Below are positions 15,425-24,201 of a stretch of 64,000 bases of DNA, piece by piece. Source of the DNA: E44-bin88 sp050123275 (lineage in GTDB: Bacteria; Chloroflexota; Dehalococcoidia; Dehalococcoidales; BS750m-G39). Position 1 is the stretch's first letter. Each line of letters begins with the position of its first letter. A program made the translations under genes and the position numbers. Under the pieces are notes generated by a model. That model made no database searches. It was not told where the DNA came from and saw nothing but the letters and a program-made list of their open reading frames with translations. The stretch lies in assembly GCA_050123275.1 (NCBI GenBank), contig JASFHK010000002.1:62001-126000 (forward strand), read 5' to 3'.

Positions 15425-18127
15425 ATGGATAAACCGCGGCTGGTCCTCTTCGACGGCAACGCCCTGCTCCACCGCGCCTTCCACGCTTTGCCCCCGCTGA
15501 CACTGCGTCAGAGCGGCGAGATGGTGGGCGCCGTTTACGGCTTCGCCCAGATGCTGCTCAAGGTCGTCAGCGAGTTGCAGCCCAGCCACTACGCCATCGC
15601 CTTCGACATGAAAGGGCCCACCTTCCGCCACAAGCTCTTCGACCAGTACAAGGCGCACCGCCCCGCAACCCCCGCAGAACTGGTGGGGCAGCTGGGCAGA
15701 GTGAGGCAGCTGGTGGAGGCCTTTAATATCCCCGTCTTCGAGATGGAGGGCTACGAAGCCGACGACCTGCTGGGCACGCTGAGCCGGCAGGCCAGCCAGC
15801 AAGACATCGAGACCGTTATCGTCACCGGCGACGCCGACGCCATGCAGCTGGTTTCGCCCAAAGTGAAGGTGCTCTACCCCAAGCCGAGGAAGTCCTTCAG
15901 CGACACCACTCTATACGACGCGGCCATGGTCAACGAGAGCTACGGCGTCAGTCCGGAGCAAATCGCCGACCTCAAGGGGCTGGTGGGCGACCCCTCGGAT
16001 AATATACCCGGCGTGCCCGGGGTGGGCAAGAAAACGGCGCTGAAGCTTCTGGAGCAATTCGGCTCCGTCGAGGGTGTCTACGAGCACATCGATGAGGTCG
16101 AGCCGGAAAAGCTGAAAAACCTGCTCAAAGAACAGGAGGCCATCGCCCGCCAGAGCAAGGAGCTGGCCACCATCGTCACCGACATGCCCGTAAAACTGAA
16201 TCTTGACGACTGCCGGGTGAGCCATTATGACCGCAATAAGGTGACCGAGCTTTTCCGCGAGCTGGAGTTCGCCAGCCTGCTCAAAAAACTGCCCCAAACG
16301 GAGGGGGAAAGCGCCGCCGCCGGGCCGCCTGAAGGCGACTATAAAATCGTCAATAGCGCCGCCGACCTGGATAAGCTCATTAAGAGGCTGAAGGCGGCGA
16401 AAACTTTTGCCTTCGACACCGAGACCACGGGCCTGGACCCGATGTCAGCTGATTTGGTGGGCATTTCGCTGTCGCCGGCGGCGGGCGAAGGCTACTACAT
16501 ACCGGTGGGGCACATCGGGCTGGAGGCGATAACACAGCTTCCCTTGGACGACGTTATCGCCAAAATAAAGCCGGTGATGGAAGACAAAAGCTTATCCAAA
16601 CTGGCGCACAACGGCAAGTACGACATGACCATGCTGGCCCAGTACGGCGTGGCCGTGAACAACCTCGGCTTCGATTCAATGATTGCCGCCTATCTACTGG
16701 GCGAAAAGTCGATGGGCCTGAAAGCCCTCGCCTTCGAGCACCTGGCGGTGGAGATGACGCCCATATCCGAGCTCATCGGCACGGGCAAGAAACAGGTTCC
16801 CATGTCCCAGGTGGAAATCGCCCGCACCGCCGGCTACGCCGCCGCCGACGCCGACATGACCTTCCGGCTTACCGAGATAATGGAAGCCGAGCTACACAAA
16901 GAGAAGCTCTGGAAGCTCTTCGACGAGGTCGAGCTGCCGCTGGTGCCGGTGCTGATGCACATGGAAAGAAACGGCGTCGCCCTCGACAGCGGCCGGCTCC
17001 AAAAGATGTCGCAGCGCCTGGGCGAGCAGCTGGCAAGAGTGGAAAAGGAGATCTACGAGCACGCCGGCCACCAGTTCAACATCAACTCGCCGCAGCAGCT
17101 GAGCCAGGTGTTGTTTCAGGAGCAGGGCTTGACGCCCGCGCGCAAGACCAAGGGGGGCTACTCCACGGGGGCGGCCGTCCTGGAGGAACTGCTCGGCGTC
17201 CACCCCATCGTGGAGTTGATACTGGACTACCGCCAGCTGAGCAAGATAAAATCAACCTATATCGACGCCCTGCCCGGGCTGGTCAACCCCAAAACGGGGC
17301 GGTTGCACACCAGCTTCAACCAGACGCGGACGACGACGGGCCGGCTTTCTTCGAGCGACCCCAATCTGCAAAACATCCCCGTACGGGGGGAGCTGGGCAA
17401 AGAGGTAAGGCAAGCTTTCATCGCCCCGGCGGGCTCGGAGCTGCTCTCGGCGGACTACTCCCAGATCGACCTGCGCGCCCTGGCCCACCTGTCTAAAGAC
17501 GAGAGCCTGGCCCAGGCCTTCCGCCACGACGAGGATATCCACACCGCCACCGCCGCCCAGGTCTTCGGGGTAAAGCCGACCGAGGTGAACGCCGAGATGC
17601 GGCGGGTGGCCAAGACGGTGAACTTCGGCGTCATCTACGGCATGAGCGAATACGGGCTGGAGCAGGCGACGGGCTTATCCAGGGAGGAAGCCGCCAGCTT
17701 CATCAACGCCTACTTCGAGAAATACCCCGGCGTTAAGCAATACCTGGAATCGACCAAAGAGGAAGCCCGCAAAACGGGCTACGTGCAGACGATACTGGGG
17801 CGGCGGCGCGCCATTCCCGAAATCAACGCCCAGAACCGCCAGGTGCGCGAAGCCGCCGAGCGCATGGCCATCAACATGCCGGTGCAGGGCACCTCGGCGG
17901 ATATTATCAAGGTGGCCATGATTAACCTGGAAAGGGAAATCGAAAAACGAAACCTGAAGAGCCGGATGATACTGCAGGTGCACGACGAGCTTATCTTTGA
18001 AGTTCTCGAAGGCGAAGCCGGCGAGATGAAAAAGCTCGTCCCCGAGCTGATGACCTCGGCGATGACCCTGAGCGTACCGCTGAAGGCCGCCGTCAAGACG
18101 GGCGCCAACTGGGGGGAGATGGAATAG
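15425..18127 (+). CDS. polA: DNA polymerase I
   Basis: 900 residues with all three domains. The N-terminal 5'-3' exonuclease begins MDKPRLVLFDGNALLHRAFH and holds EGYEADDLLGTL. The 3'-5' proofreading domain appears active, since FDTETTGLD, AHNGKYD and YAAADAD match Exo I, II and III. The Klenow-type polymerase has ADYSQIDLRALAHLS, RRVAKTVNFGVIYG and VHDELIFEV. The open frame reaches further upstream through the Mop gene, but the family start and the -10 element fix the ATG at 15425. It functions in Okazaki fragment maturation and repair, and mutM two genes downstream is also a repair gene. Confidence 0.98.
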   Translation: MDKPRLVLFDGNALLHRAFHALPPLTLRQSGEMVGAVYGFAQMLLKVVSELQPSHYAIAFDMKGPTFRHKLFDQYKAHRPATPAELVGQLGRVRQLVEAFNIPVFEMEGYEADDLLGTLSRQASQQDIETVIVTGDADAMQLVSPKVKVLYPKPRKSFSDTTLYDAAMVNESYGVSPEQIADLKGLVGDPSDNIPGVPGVGKKTALKLLEQFGSVEGVYEHIDEVEPEKLKNLLKEQEAIARQSKELATIVTDMPVKLNLDDCRVSHYDRNKVTELFRELEFASLLKKLPQTEGESAAAGPPEGDYKIVNSAADLDKLIKRLKAAKTFAFDTETTGLDPMSADLVGISLSPAAGEGYYIPVGHIGLEAITQLPLDDVIAKIKPVMEDKSLSKLAHNGKYDMTMLAQYGVAVNNLGFDSMIAAYLLGEKSMGLKALAFEHLAVEMTPISELIGTGKKQVPMSQVEIARTAGYAAADADMTFRLTEIMEAELHKEKLWKLFDEVELPLVPVLMHMERNGVALDSGRLQKMSQRLGEQLARVEKEIYEHAGHQFNINSPQQLSQVLFQEQGLTPARKTKGGYSTGAAVLEELLGVHPIVELILDYRQLSKIKSTYIDALPGLVNPKTGRLHTSFNQTRTTTGRLSSSDPNLQNIPVRGELGKEVRQAFIAPAGSELLSADYSQIDLRALAHLSKDESLAQAFRHDEDIHTATAAQVFGVKPTEVNAEMRRVAKTVNFGVIYGMSEYGLEQATGLSREEAASFINAYFEKYPGVKQYLESTKEEARKTGYVQTILGRRRAIPEINAQNRQVREAAERMAINMPVQGTSADIIKVAMINLEREIEKRNLKSRMILQVHDELIFEVLEGEAGEMKKLVPELMTSAMTLSVPLKAAVKTGANWGEME

Positions 18128-18132
18128 GGGGT

Positions 18133-18744
18133 ATGAATCGGTACGCCATCATCGTCTACGTCTTTTTTGTCGCCCTTTTCGGCGTCTTTTGCTATTTCGC
18201 CAACTGCCACAACTACTTCCCCAACGACGTGGCCGTCAGCCAGTGGCTGCAGAAAATAGACTTCAGCGGCGCCAAGCCGATAATGCAGTTTTTGCCCTAC
18301 GCTCTTCTCCTGGGCGTCCTCATCGCTTTAAGGCCGTGGCGTAAAGAGAACTGGAGGCCGGTGGCTTTCACGGCGGGAGCCACGCTGGCGGCCTGGGCCG
18401 CCACCTGGGTGATAAAGCTGGCGGTGGAACGCCCCCGCCCCGATATAGAGCTGGTGGCGGTAATGGAGGGTAAGCTCGGCTCCGGCTTCCCCAGCGGGCA
18501 TTTCGTTTGCGCCGTCGTGCTCGGCGGCTTTCTCATCTACCTGATGCCGCGGCTGGTGAAGTCGACGACGGCGATATGGTGCTGGCGGGTTTTGTTAATC
18601 GTGATTATCGCCCTCGTCGGGGTCTCCCGGATCTATTTGGGGACGCACTGGCTGAGCGACATATACGGGGGGCTGGTGCTGGGGGGATTGATACTATACC
18701 CGGCCATAGTCATCTACCGGAAATACGAGGTAAACAATGCCTGA
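18133..18744 (+). CDS. PAP2-family membrane phosphatase
   Basis: 203 residues with five or six transmembrane helices and the three PAP2 motifs: KLAVERPRP, PSGH (GFPSGHFVCA) and SRIYLGTHWLSD. The family dephosphorylates lipid phosphates such as undecaprenyl diphosphate or phosphatidic acid with the active site facing outside; the exact substrate cannot be told from sequence. It starts 5 bases after polA with a GGGGGT site and overlaps mutM by 8 bases, so it is in the polA-mutM transcript. Confidence 0.92.
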   Translation: MNRYAIIVYVFFVALFGVFCYFANCHNYFPNDVAVSQWLQKIDFSGAKPIMQFLPYALLLGVLIALRPWRKENWRPVAFTAGATLAAWAATWVIKLAVERPRPDIELVAVMEGKLGSGFPSGHFVCAVVLGGFLIYLMPRLVKSTTAIWCWRVLLIVIIALVGVSRIYLGTHWLSDIYGGLVLGGLILYPAIVIYRKYEVNNA

Positions 18745-19543
18745 GCTGCCCGAGGTCGAAACGGTCAAGAACGAGCTGGAACCCCACGTCGTCGGGCGCA
18801 TCATCAGCGGGCTGACCTTCCCCTGGAAGGGCATCGTGCGCCGGACTTCTTTAGAGGACTTCCGCGAACGGGTCATCGGCCAGAAGATAACCGGGCTGGG
18901 GCGGCGGGGCAAATATCTTATCTTCGGTTTGAGCAGCGGCCAGTCGCTGATTATTCACCTCAGGATGACCGGCTCGCTCTGGCTCACCGACCCGGAGAGG
19001 TTCGTGCGGGCCATCATGCACCTCGACGACGGCACCAACGTCTATTTCCGCGACCCGCGCAAGTTCGGCATCATGTGGCTGGTGGACGACGCTGCCAGTG
19101 TCGGCGACGGCATGGGCCCCGAGGCACTGGGCGAAGAGTTCAGCGTCGAGTTCCTGGCCGGGAAGCTGAAGAGCCGTACAGCGCCGATAAAGGCGCTGCT
19201 CTGCGACCAGGGTTTTGTGGCCGGCATCGGCAACATGTACGCCGACGAAGCCCTTTTCTCGGCCAAGATCCACCCGATGCGGGCGGGGGGAAGCCTGACC
19301 CAAGCCGAGGTCGAGCGGTTGCACCAGGCCATACGGGAAGTGCTGCGCGCCGGCATCAAAGAGAAAGGCGCCAGCACCGACACCTATTTCCGCCCCAGCG
19401 GCGAGACCGGCCGCGCCCACGACCACTTCCGGGTGGCGCACCGGCGCGGGGAGAACTGTCCCCTATGCGGCACGCCGCTAGAGCGCCTGCCGGTGCGAAA
19501 CCGGGGCAGCTATTTTTGCCCTAACTGCCAGCCGGAGCCCTAG
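18737..19543 (+). CDS. mutM: Formamidopyrimidine-DNA glycosylase
   Basis: Base-excision repair enzyme that removes 8-oxoguanine and ring-opened purines. It is 268 residues. PELPEVETVKNEL supplies the catalytic N-terminal proline and glutamate, and the helix-two-turn-helix is GNMYADEALF. The C-terminal zinc finger is CPLCGTPLERLPVRNRGSYFCPNC. The start overlaps the PAP2 gene. The TAG stop shares CTAG with the convergent DUF4389 gene. Confidence 0.97.
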   Translation: MPELPEVETVKNELEPHVVGRIISGLTFPWKGIVRRTSLEDFRERVIGQKITGLGRRGKYLIFGLSSGQSLIIHLRMTGSLWLTDPERFVRAIMHLDDGTNVYFRDPRKFGIMWLVDDAASVGDGMGPEALGEEFSVEFLAGKLKSRTAPIKALLCDQGFVAGIGNMYADEALFSAKIHPMRAGGSLTQAEVERLHQAIREVLRAGIKEKGASTDTYFRPSGETGRAHDHFRVAHRRGENCPLCGTPLERLPVRNRGSYFCPNCQPEP

Positions 19544-20157
19544 TCGTCCCAGAGACGGAAGGGCGGGTAGTCGTCGGTCATCAGTGAGGCGTAGGCGCTG
19601 ACCCGATAGCTCCAGCGGTTGATTCCCACCGCCAGCTTGAAGATGTCCTTGGGGTATTTGCCGGTAAAGAGCAAAACGATGCCGGCAATAAGCACCAGCA
19701 TGAAGAGCAGCCCGCCGCCGCGTCCGCCCTGTCCCCCCTGCATCGCGCCGACGATGATATAGTGGGGAATGGCCAGCAGCCACCACTTCACCAGCACCAG
19801 CCCGCGGGAAAGCTTTGCGGGGTAGGTAAACTCCAGGTCGGCGGGGTAGTTGGGGTCGGGCTCCAGCGAGAAGGGCGGGTACTTGTCCGTACCCAGCGCG
19901 CTGTAGGAGTAAAAGCCCACCCGCCAGCTCCAGCGCAGCACCCCGGCGTTGAAGTCGAAAAGCCCGCGCGGGTATTTCCCCGTGAAGAGAATCGCGAAAA
20001 AGGCAATGATGCAAACGAAGGTAAAGGCGACGTAGAGGAACATGAGGATAACGTAGTGGGGAATGGCCAGCAACCACTTGAGCAACCACCAGCCGTTGGC
20101 CGGCGGCACGCTCAAATCGCCCTTGACCGAAACCGGGTAAGTCTTTGACTTTGCCAT
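19540..20157 (-). CDS. DUF4389 membrane protein
   Basis: 205 residues built as an internal duplication: each half has a WWLLAIPHY-type helix, a hydrophobic segment, FTGKYP and a final YPPF motif (DKYPPFSL, DDYPPFRL). About four transmembrane helices are present, and a glycine-rich loop (GGQGGRGGG) interrupts the second half. This matches DUF4389, whose function is unknown. A strong AAAGGAGGGTG site precedes the ATG. It follows the CaiB-type gene on the same strand. Confidence 0.87.
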   Translation of the reverse strand: MAKSKTYPVSVKGDLSVPPANGWWLLKWLLAIPHYVILMFLYVAFTFVCIIAFFAILFTGKYPRGLFDFNAGVLRWSWRVGFYSYSALGTDKYPPFSLEPDPNYPADLEFTYPAKLSRGLVLVKWWLLAIPHYIIVGAMQGGQGGRGGGLLFMLVLIAGIVLLFTGKYPKDIFKLAVGINRWSYRVSAYASLMTDDYPPFRLWDD

Positions 20158-20199
20158 ACTTCACCCTCCTTTAGTGTTCGAGCCTATGGTCCCAATTTA

Positions 20200-20219
20200 C
20201 TATGGCGAAAATACCATAG
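20200..20219. promoter_or_regulatory. Palindrome upstream of the DUF4389 gene
   Basis: CTATGG, eight bases, CCATAG, with a third CTATGG half-site at 20184-20189. It lies 40-60 bases before the DUF4389 ATG and overlaps a possible TTGACT -35 region on the minus strand. It could be an operator or a short hairpin. Confidence 0.3.
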
Positions 20220-20236
20220 TCAACTTAACTTCACGC

Positions 20237-21376
20237 CTAGATAACCCCATCCTCTTTGAGCTTGTTTATTTCCGTCTGGCTCAATCCCAGTAGCTCCCCG
20301 TAAACGTAGTCATTGTCCTGGCCCAAAAGCGGTGCGGCGCGGTTGTAAACGGGCGGGGTTGCCGAGAGTTTTATGGGGCTGGCGTCGGCGATGGTTTTGC
20401 CCAGCTCGGGGTGCTCAAGCTCGACAAAAAAGCCGCGCGCTTCGAGCTGGGGGTCCCGGGCTAAATCGCGGGCGTCGCGGACGACGCCGGCGGCAATACC
20501 GTGACGCTGTAATAAAGACATTACTTCTTCGGCAGTATGCTTTTGCGTCCACTCCCCTATCAAGGCGTCCAGCGCCTCTTTATCTTGCAAGCGGTTGGCG
20601 GCGCTATCGAAACTAGAATCTAAAGCCCAGGGCGGGTCGCCCAGAGCTTTTTTGAACGATTGCCAATCCTCATCGCTGGCGATAGTGATGGCGCACCAGC
20701 GGTCGGCGCCCTTACAGCGGTAAACGCCCCGAAAAACCGTCTCGACGGGAGGGATAAAGGCGTCACTGAGCAAACTGACCATCGCCTCCACCTGGGAGAT
20801 GTCGATATGGCGGCCCTGGCCCGTGCGCCTTCTACTATCAAAAGCGCCCAGCAGCGCCAGGCAGGCGAAAAGGGCGGCGACATGGTCGGCGTGGGCGGTG
20901 CCCGCCCCCAGCGGAGCCCCGCCGGGGTAGGCGGTGAGATAGGTCAGCCCGGAAAAGGCCTGGACGGTAGGGCCGAAGCCGCTGTAATCCCGCCGGGGGC
21001 CGCTGTGGCCCATCGCGGAGAGGCTGAGCAGTATGATGTCGGGCTTTATCTTTTTCAGGTTTGCGTAGTCCAAACCCCAGTTAGCCATGACGCGGGGGGT
21101 AAAGTTCTCGACGACGGCGTCGCTTAACGATACCAGTTTTTTAGCCAGAGCGATGCCCTCGGGTTTACGCATGTTAAGGGTGATGCCCCGCTTGTTGCGG
21201 TTCCAGGTAGCCTCGAAGCCGCGGGCGAAGGCGTCATCTTCTTCGGGGGGGATGAGGGGCTGCACTTTGAGCACCTCGGCGCCGAAGTCGGCCAGGATGC
21301 GGGTGGCGTAGGGGCCGGCCAGCACCCAGCTGAAGTCGAGGATGCGGATGTCTTTTAGAGCAGTTTTCTCAGTCAT
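20237..21376 (-). CDS. CaiB/BaiF-type (family III) CoA transferase
   Basis: 379 residues, normal length. Family features: LKDIRILDFSWVLAGPYATRILADFGAEVLKVQP at the N-terminus, NRNKRGITLNMRKPEG, VVENFTPRVMANWGLDY, and QGRHIDISQVEAM. Family III transferases move CoA between carboxylic acids through an aspartyl-CoA thioester. The acid used here is not predictable. The start overlaps the GNAT gene by 8 bases. A second family member is 2 kb away, so this lineage may degrade or exchange organic acids. Confidence 0.93.
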   Translation of the reverse strand: MTEKTALKDIRILDFSWVLAGPYATRILADFGAEVLKVQPLIPPEEDDAFARGFEATWNRNKRGITLNMRKPEGIALAKKLVSLSDAVVENFTPRVMANWGLDYANLKKIKPDIILLSLSAMGHSGPRRDYSGFGPTVQAFSGLTYLTAYPGGAPLGAGTAHADHVAALFACLALLGAFDSRRRTGQGRHIDISQVEAMVSLLSDAFIPPVETVFRGVYRCKGADRWCAITIASDEDWQSFKKALGDPPWALDSSFDSAANRLQDKEALDALIGEWTQKHTAEEVMSLLQRHGIAAGVVRDARDLARDPQLEARGFFVELEHPELGKTIADASPIKLSATPPVYNRAAPLLGQDNDYVYGELLGLSQTEINKLKEDGVI

Positions 21377-21992
21377 TCTTTCTCAACAGCACCCACATCC
21401 TGGACCCGCTGCCGGGGAGCACCGCCTCCTCGATAACCTTGAAGCCGAAGTGCTGGTACATGGCCACGTAGCCCTCGACGTCCGTTTCCAGATAAGCGGG
21501 TATCTTTTCCCTGTCGAGGCGGGCCAGCATGGGCTTGAGCAGTCGGGAGGCGCAACCCCGGCCCTGAAAATCGGGGTCGACGCCGAGCACCGCCAGGTAC
21601 CAGTGGGGATTAGGGGCCAGCTTCCGGCGCCGCCCGCTGGCGAAGTCGTCGTCCTTTTTCATCCTGTTCAAGAAACCCCAGGAACTGGTGAAAAGCAATT
21701 TAAGCCCGCCGCCGCGAAGCATCGTCCACAGCGACATCTCCGGTGCCGTGGAGGGCAGCCAGACGGCCACGCCCTCAAAATCGGGGGAGACGGCGTAGAC
21801 CTCGCCGTGCTCGACGGCGTGGCCGAGCTCTATGCGGAACATGGTGCGCAGCCGCTTTTGCCGCTTCACCGCGTCGGGGATATAGGCGACTAGCATGGGG
21901 TCGTTGCGGAAGGCGCGGGAGAGGACCTCACCGGCTCTTTCCACCTGGCTCTTGGCCAACCGTATGATATTAGCCGAATCCGTGCTCATCAT
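21369..21992 (-). CDS. GNAT-family N-acetyltransferase
   Basis: 207 residues. The acetyl-CoA-binding motif A is VDPDFQGRGCASRLL (Q/RxxGxG/A type), with HWYLAVLGV as strand beta4 and YQHFGFKVIEEAVLPG near the end. Such proteins acetylate small molecules or protein N-termini; the substrate is unknown. A GGGGTGA site lies before two adjacent ATGs, and either could be the start. It overlaps the CoA-transferase gene downstream. Confidence 0.88.
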   Translation of the reverse strand: MMSTDSANIIRLAKSQVERAGEVLSRAFRNDPMLVAYIPDAVKRQKRLRTMFRIELGHAVEHGEVYAVSPDFEGVAVWLPSTAPEMSLWTMLRGGGLKLLFTSSWGFLNRMKKDDDFASGRRRKLAPNPHWYLAVLGVDPDFQGRGCASRLLKPMLARLDREKIPAYLETDVEGYVAMYQHFGFKVIEEAVLPGSGSRMWVLLRKND

Positions 21993-22025
21993 TCACCCCT
22001 TTTGGCTTCAAACCCGAAGATGTGC

Positions 22026-22031
22026 TATAAT
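22026..22031 (+). promoter_or_regulatory. -10 element of the 48-residue basic protein gene
   Basis: TATAAT, 7 bases before a GTG start. A weak -35 (TTGGCT) lies 18 bases upstream. The arrangement predicts a leaderless mRNA. Confidence 0.5.
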
Positions 22032-22038
22032 CAACCCC

Positions 22039-22185
22039 GTGTCTAAAAAGCCAACTAAAAAGGAACCCAAAGTGACCGAAAAACCCCTGCACGACCTGAA
22101 AGAGTTCGTCGAGAATATAAACAAGAAAGACAAGCTTTCCGGCAAGCGGATTCGCTTCGGCTTCACCAAGCGCAAGCGTAAGTAA
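22039..22185 (+). CDS. Small basic protein of unknown function
   Basis: 48 residues from a GTG start: MSKKPTKKEPKVTEKPLHD, a short amphipathic helix LKEFVENINKK, and a basic end GKRIRFGFTKRKRK. The frame is open further upstream, but the TATAAT 7 bases before the GTG and the compositional change put the start here. High lysine and arginine content suggests binding to RNA, DNA or the ribosome. I know no family. The stop is 10 bases from the convergent radical SAM gene. Confidence 0.65.
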   Translation: MSKKPTKKEPKVTEKPLHDLKEFVENINKKDKLSGKRIRFGFTKRKRK

Positions 22186-22195
22186 GCCCCGTCTT

Positions 22196-23194
22196 TCACT
22201 TTTTCCCCTCTCCGGCAAAGGGCCCCGCCTCGTTTTTAAAGTCAGGCAGATAGACTTTAGCGGCGCCCATCGCCTGCACCCAGCCGTTTTCGATTCCCAG
22301 CTCGTCCACCAGTTTGGCCACCGCTTCGTATTCTTCACGGGAGATCGTCCGCGCCAGCTCGGGGTATTTCCCGGCTTTATGGGCGGGGAAATACTGGGAC
22401 ATCAGGCTCAACGCCACCCGCGGCGAGACCTCTTTGACCAGCCAGCGCAGCGAGTCGTCGCTGCCGGCGATACCGTTGGGCAGTATCAGGTGGCGCACGA
22501 TTAAGCCCTTTTCAGCGATACCCGCCCCATCGGTGACCAGGTCGCCCACCTGCCGTTGCATCTCCTTGATGGCGGCGCGGGAGCGCTCCGCGTAATCTTC
22601 GGCGCCGGAAAAGCGCCGTCCCCACTTGTTATCGGCATAGCGCAGGTCGGCCAGGTAGATATCGACCACTCCGTCCAGTTCTTGCAGCGTTTCCATCGAG
22701 TCGTAGCTGCTGGTGTTATAGACCAGCGGCAGCCGCAGCCCTTGAGCCGCCGCCTCGAGCAGTGCCAGCACTATCTGGGGGACGTAGTGGCAGGGGGAGA
22801 CCAGGTTGATATTGTGGCAGCCCGCCTCCTGCAGATAGAGAAAGCGCTCGGCCAGAGCGCTGATAGTTATTTCGTTGCGGCGCTGACTTTTGTAGTCCTG
22901 GCTTATCTGGTAGTTCTGGCAGTAGACACAGCGCAGGTTGCAGTTGCCGAAGAAGACCGTCCCCGAGCCGCGGCTCCCCGAGAGCGCCGGCTCCTCGCCG
23001 TGGTGGGCGCCCACCGAGGCCACGGCGGGCGGATAGCCGGCGTGGCAAAAGCCCCGCTCCCCTTCCCAACGGTTGATGCCGCACTGGCGCGGGCAGATGT
23101 CGCAGTCAGCCAGGCGCTTTTGCAGTCTCCGGGCGCGGCGCTTTAATTCACCGGAACGGTAGAGGGCGATATAGCCCGGCTCTTTTCCCGTCAC
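22196..23194 (-). CDS. Radical SAM protein, PflX-like
   Basis: 332 residues. The N-terminus has the cysteine-rich CDICPRQCGINRWEGERGFC of the PflX group (related to pyruvate-formate-lyase activases). The radical SAM cluster motif is CNLRCVYC in NCNLRCVYCQNYQIS, followed by GCHNINLVSPCHYVP and ILPNGIAGSDDS. The substrate is unknown; related enzymes install glycyl radicals. It starts with GTG overlapping the CoA-transferase stop (GTGA), so it is translationally coupled in gltX-caiB-pflX. Confidence 0.9.
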   Translation of the reverse strand: MTGKEPGYIALYRSGELKRRARRLQKRLADCDICPRQCGINRWEGERGFCHAGYPPAVASVGAHHGEEPALSGSRGSGTVFFGNCNLRCVYCQNYQISQDYKSQRRNEITISALAERFLYLQEAGCHNINLVSPCHYVPQIVLALLEAAAQGLRLPLVYNTSSYDSMETLQELDGVVDIYLADLRYADNKWGRRFSGAEDYAERSRAAIKEMQRQVGDLVTDGAGIAEKGLIVRHLILPNGIAGSDDSLRWLVKEVSPRVALSLMSQYFPAHKAGKYPELARTISREEYEAVAKLVDELGIENGWVQAMGAAKVYLPDFKNEAGPFAGEGKK

Positions 23195-24201
23195 AGCAGG
23201 CTCCCCGGTATTTTGTACCTGTTACCTTGGTACTCTATTTCCCGCCAGAAGTTACGCGCCTCGAGCTGGGGGCTTTCCCGGAGGTCGGCGGGCGAGGCCA
23301 CCTCCGCCCAGGGCAGGCGCATCGCCTGGGCTTTTTCAATAATCTCCGCCTTTTTATGGGTCTTCACCCAGCGCTCCAGCACCTTGATAATGTGCTCGAT
23401 ATGCTCGCGGCGGTAATCTCTATCCAGCCATTTTGCCTCGGTGAGATCTTCGGCCATTCCCTCCGCATCCAGCCAGTCCACCAGCGTCGGCCACTGGTAG
23501 AACATGGCCACCAGGACGTAGCCGTCCTCGGCGGCGAAGACGCGGAAGTAGCCTTTGCCGTGAATACTGCCCTGTCTTTGCGCCACCGTATTTTCGTAGA
23601 AATAGCGCACCAGCACCTGGTCGAGGGCGGCGGCGACGCACTCCTGCAGAGAGATATCGATATGCTGTCCCTTGTCCGTATTATGGCGGTGGTGCAGCGC
23701 CAGCAGCACGCCGATGGCGGCGTTAAGCGAGGCCAGGTAATAGCTCTGGTCGCCGAATAGCTTCAGCGGCGGTTTACCCGGGTCGCCGTTGAGGTAGAGC
23801 TGCCCGCCCAGGGCGCCAGCGACCAGGTCGTCGGCCTTATAGTCGCGGTAGGGCCCGTCCCGGCCGAAGGGTGTTATCGAGGCCATGACCAGGCGGGGGT
23901 TGCTCTCGATGAGTTGGGAATAGCCGATGCCGAGGTTGTCCAGGTAACCGGGGGGCTGGCTTTCGATGAGAACGTCGGCGGCACCGGCCAGCCGGACGAA
24001 AAGCTCGCGCCCTTTCTCGGACTCGATGTCCAGCGGCAGCGAGTGCTTGCCCAGGTTCTCCCAGCGGAAAGCCGGGGGCGCGCCCGGAGGCTCGACGCGG
24101 ACGACGGACGCCCCCATGTCGGCCAGCAGGCGGGGGCACAATAAAGCCTTTTCGTCGGTCAGGTCGAGGACGCGGTAGCGTAAGGCACCTTGCCTTTTCA
24201 T
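23191..24201 (-). CDS. CaiB/BaiF-type (family III) CoA transferase, short
   Basis: 336 residues, about 40-60 shorter than typical members. The conserved core is present: LLADMGASVVRVEPPG, LPLDIESEKGRELF, DVLIESQPPGYLDNLGIGY, GPYRDYKADDL and KGQHIDISLQECV. The N-terminal LDLTDEKALLCPRLLADMG replaces the common LDLSxVLAGPxxxxxLADLG, so residues near the CoA site differ. It overlaps gltX and the radical SAM gene by 4 bases each. Whether it is active or a divergent paralogue is unclear. Confidence 0.88.
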   Translation of the reverse strand: MKRQGALRYRVLDLTDEKALLCPRLLADMGASVVRVEPPGAPPAFRWENLGKHSLPLDIESEKGRELFVRLAGAADVLIESQPPGYLDNLGIGYSQLIESNPRLVMASITPFGRDGPYRDYKADDLVAGALGGQLYLNGDPGKPPLKLFGDQSYYLASLNAAIGVLLALHHRHNTDKGQHIDISLQECVAAALDQVLVRYFYENTVAQRQGSIHGKGYFRVFAAEDGYVLVAMFYQWPTLVDWLDAEGMAEDLTEAKWLDRDYRREHIEHIIKVLERWVKTHKKAEIIEKAQAMRLPWAEVASPADLRESPQLEARNFWREIEYQGNRYKIPGSLL

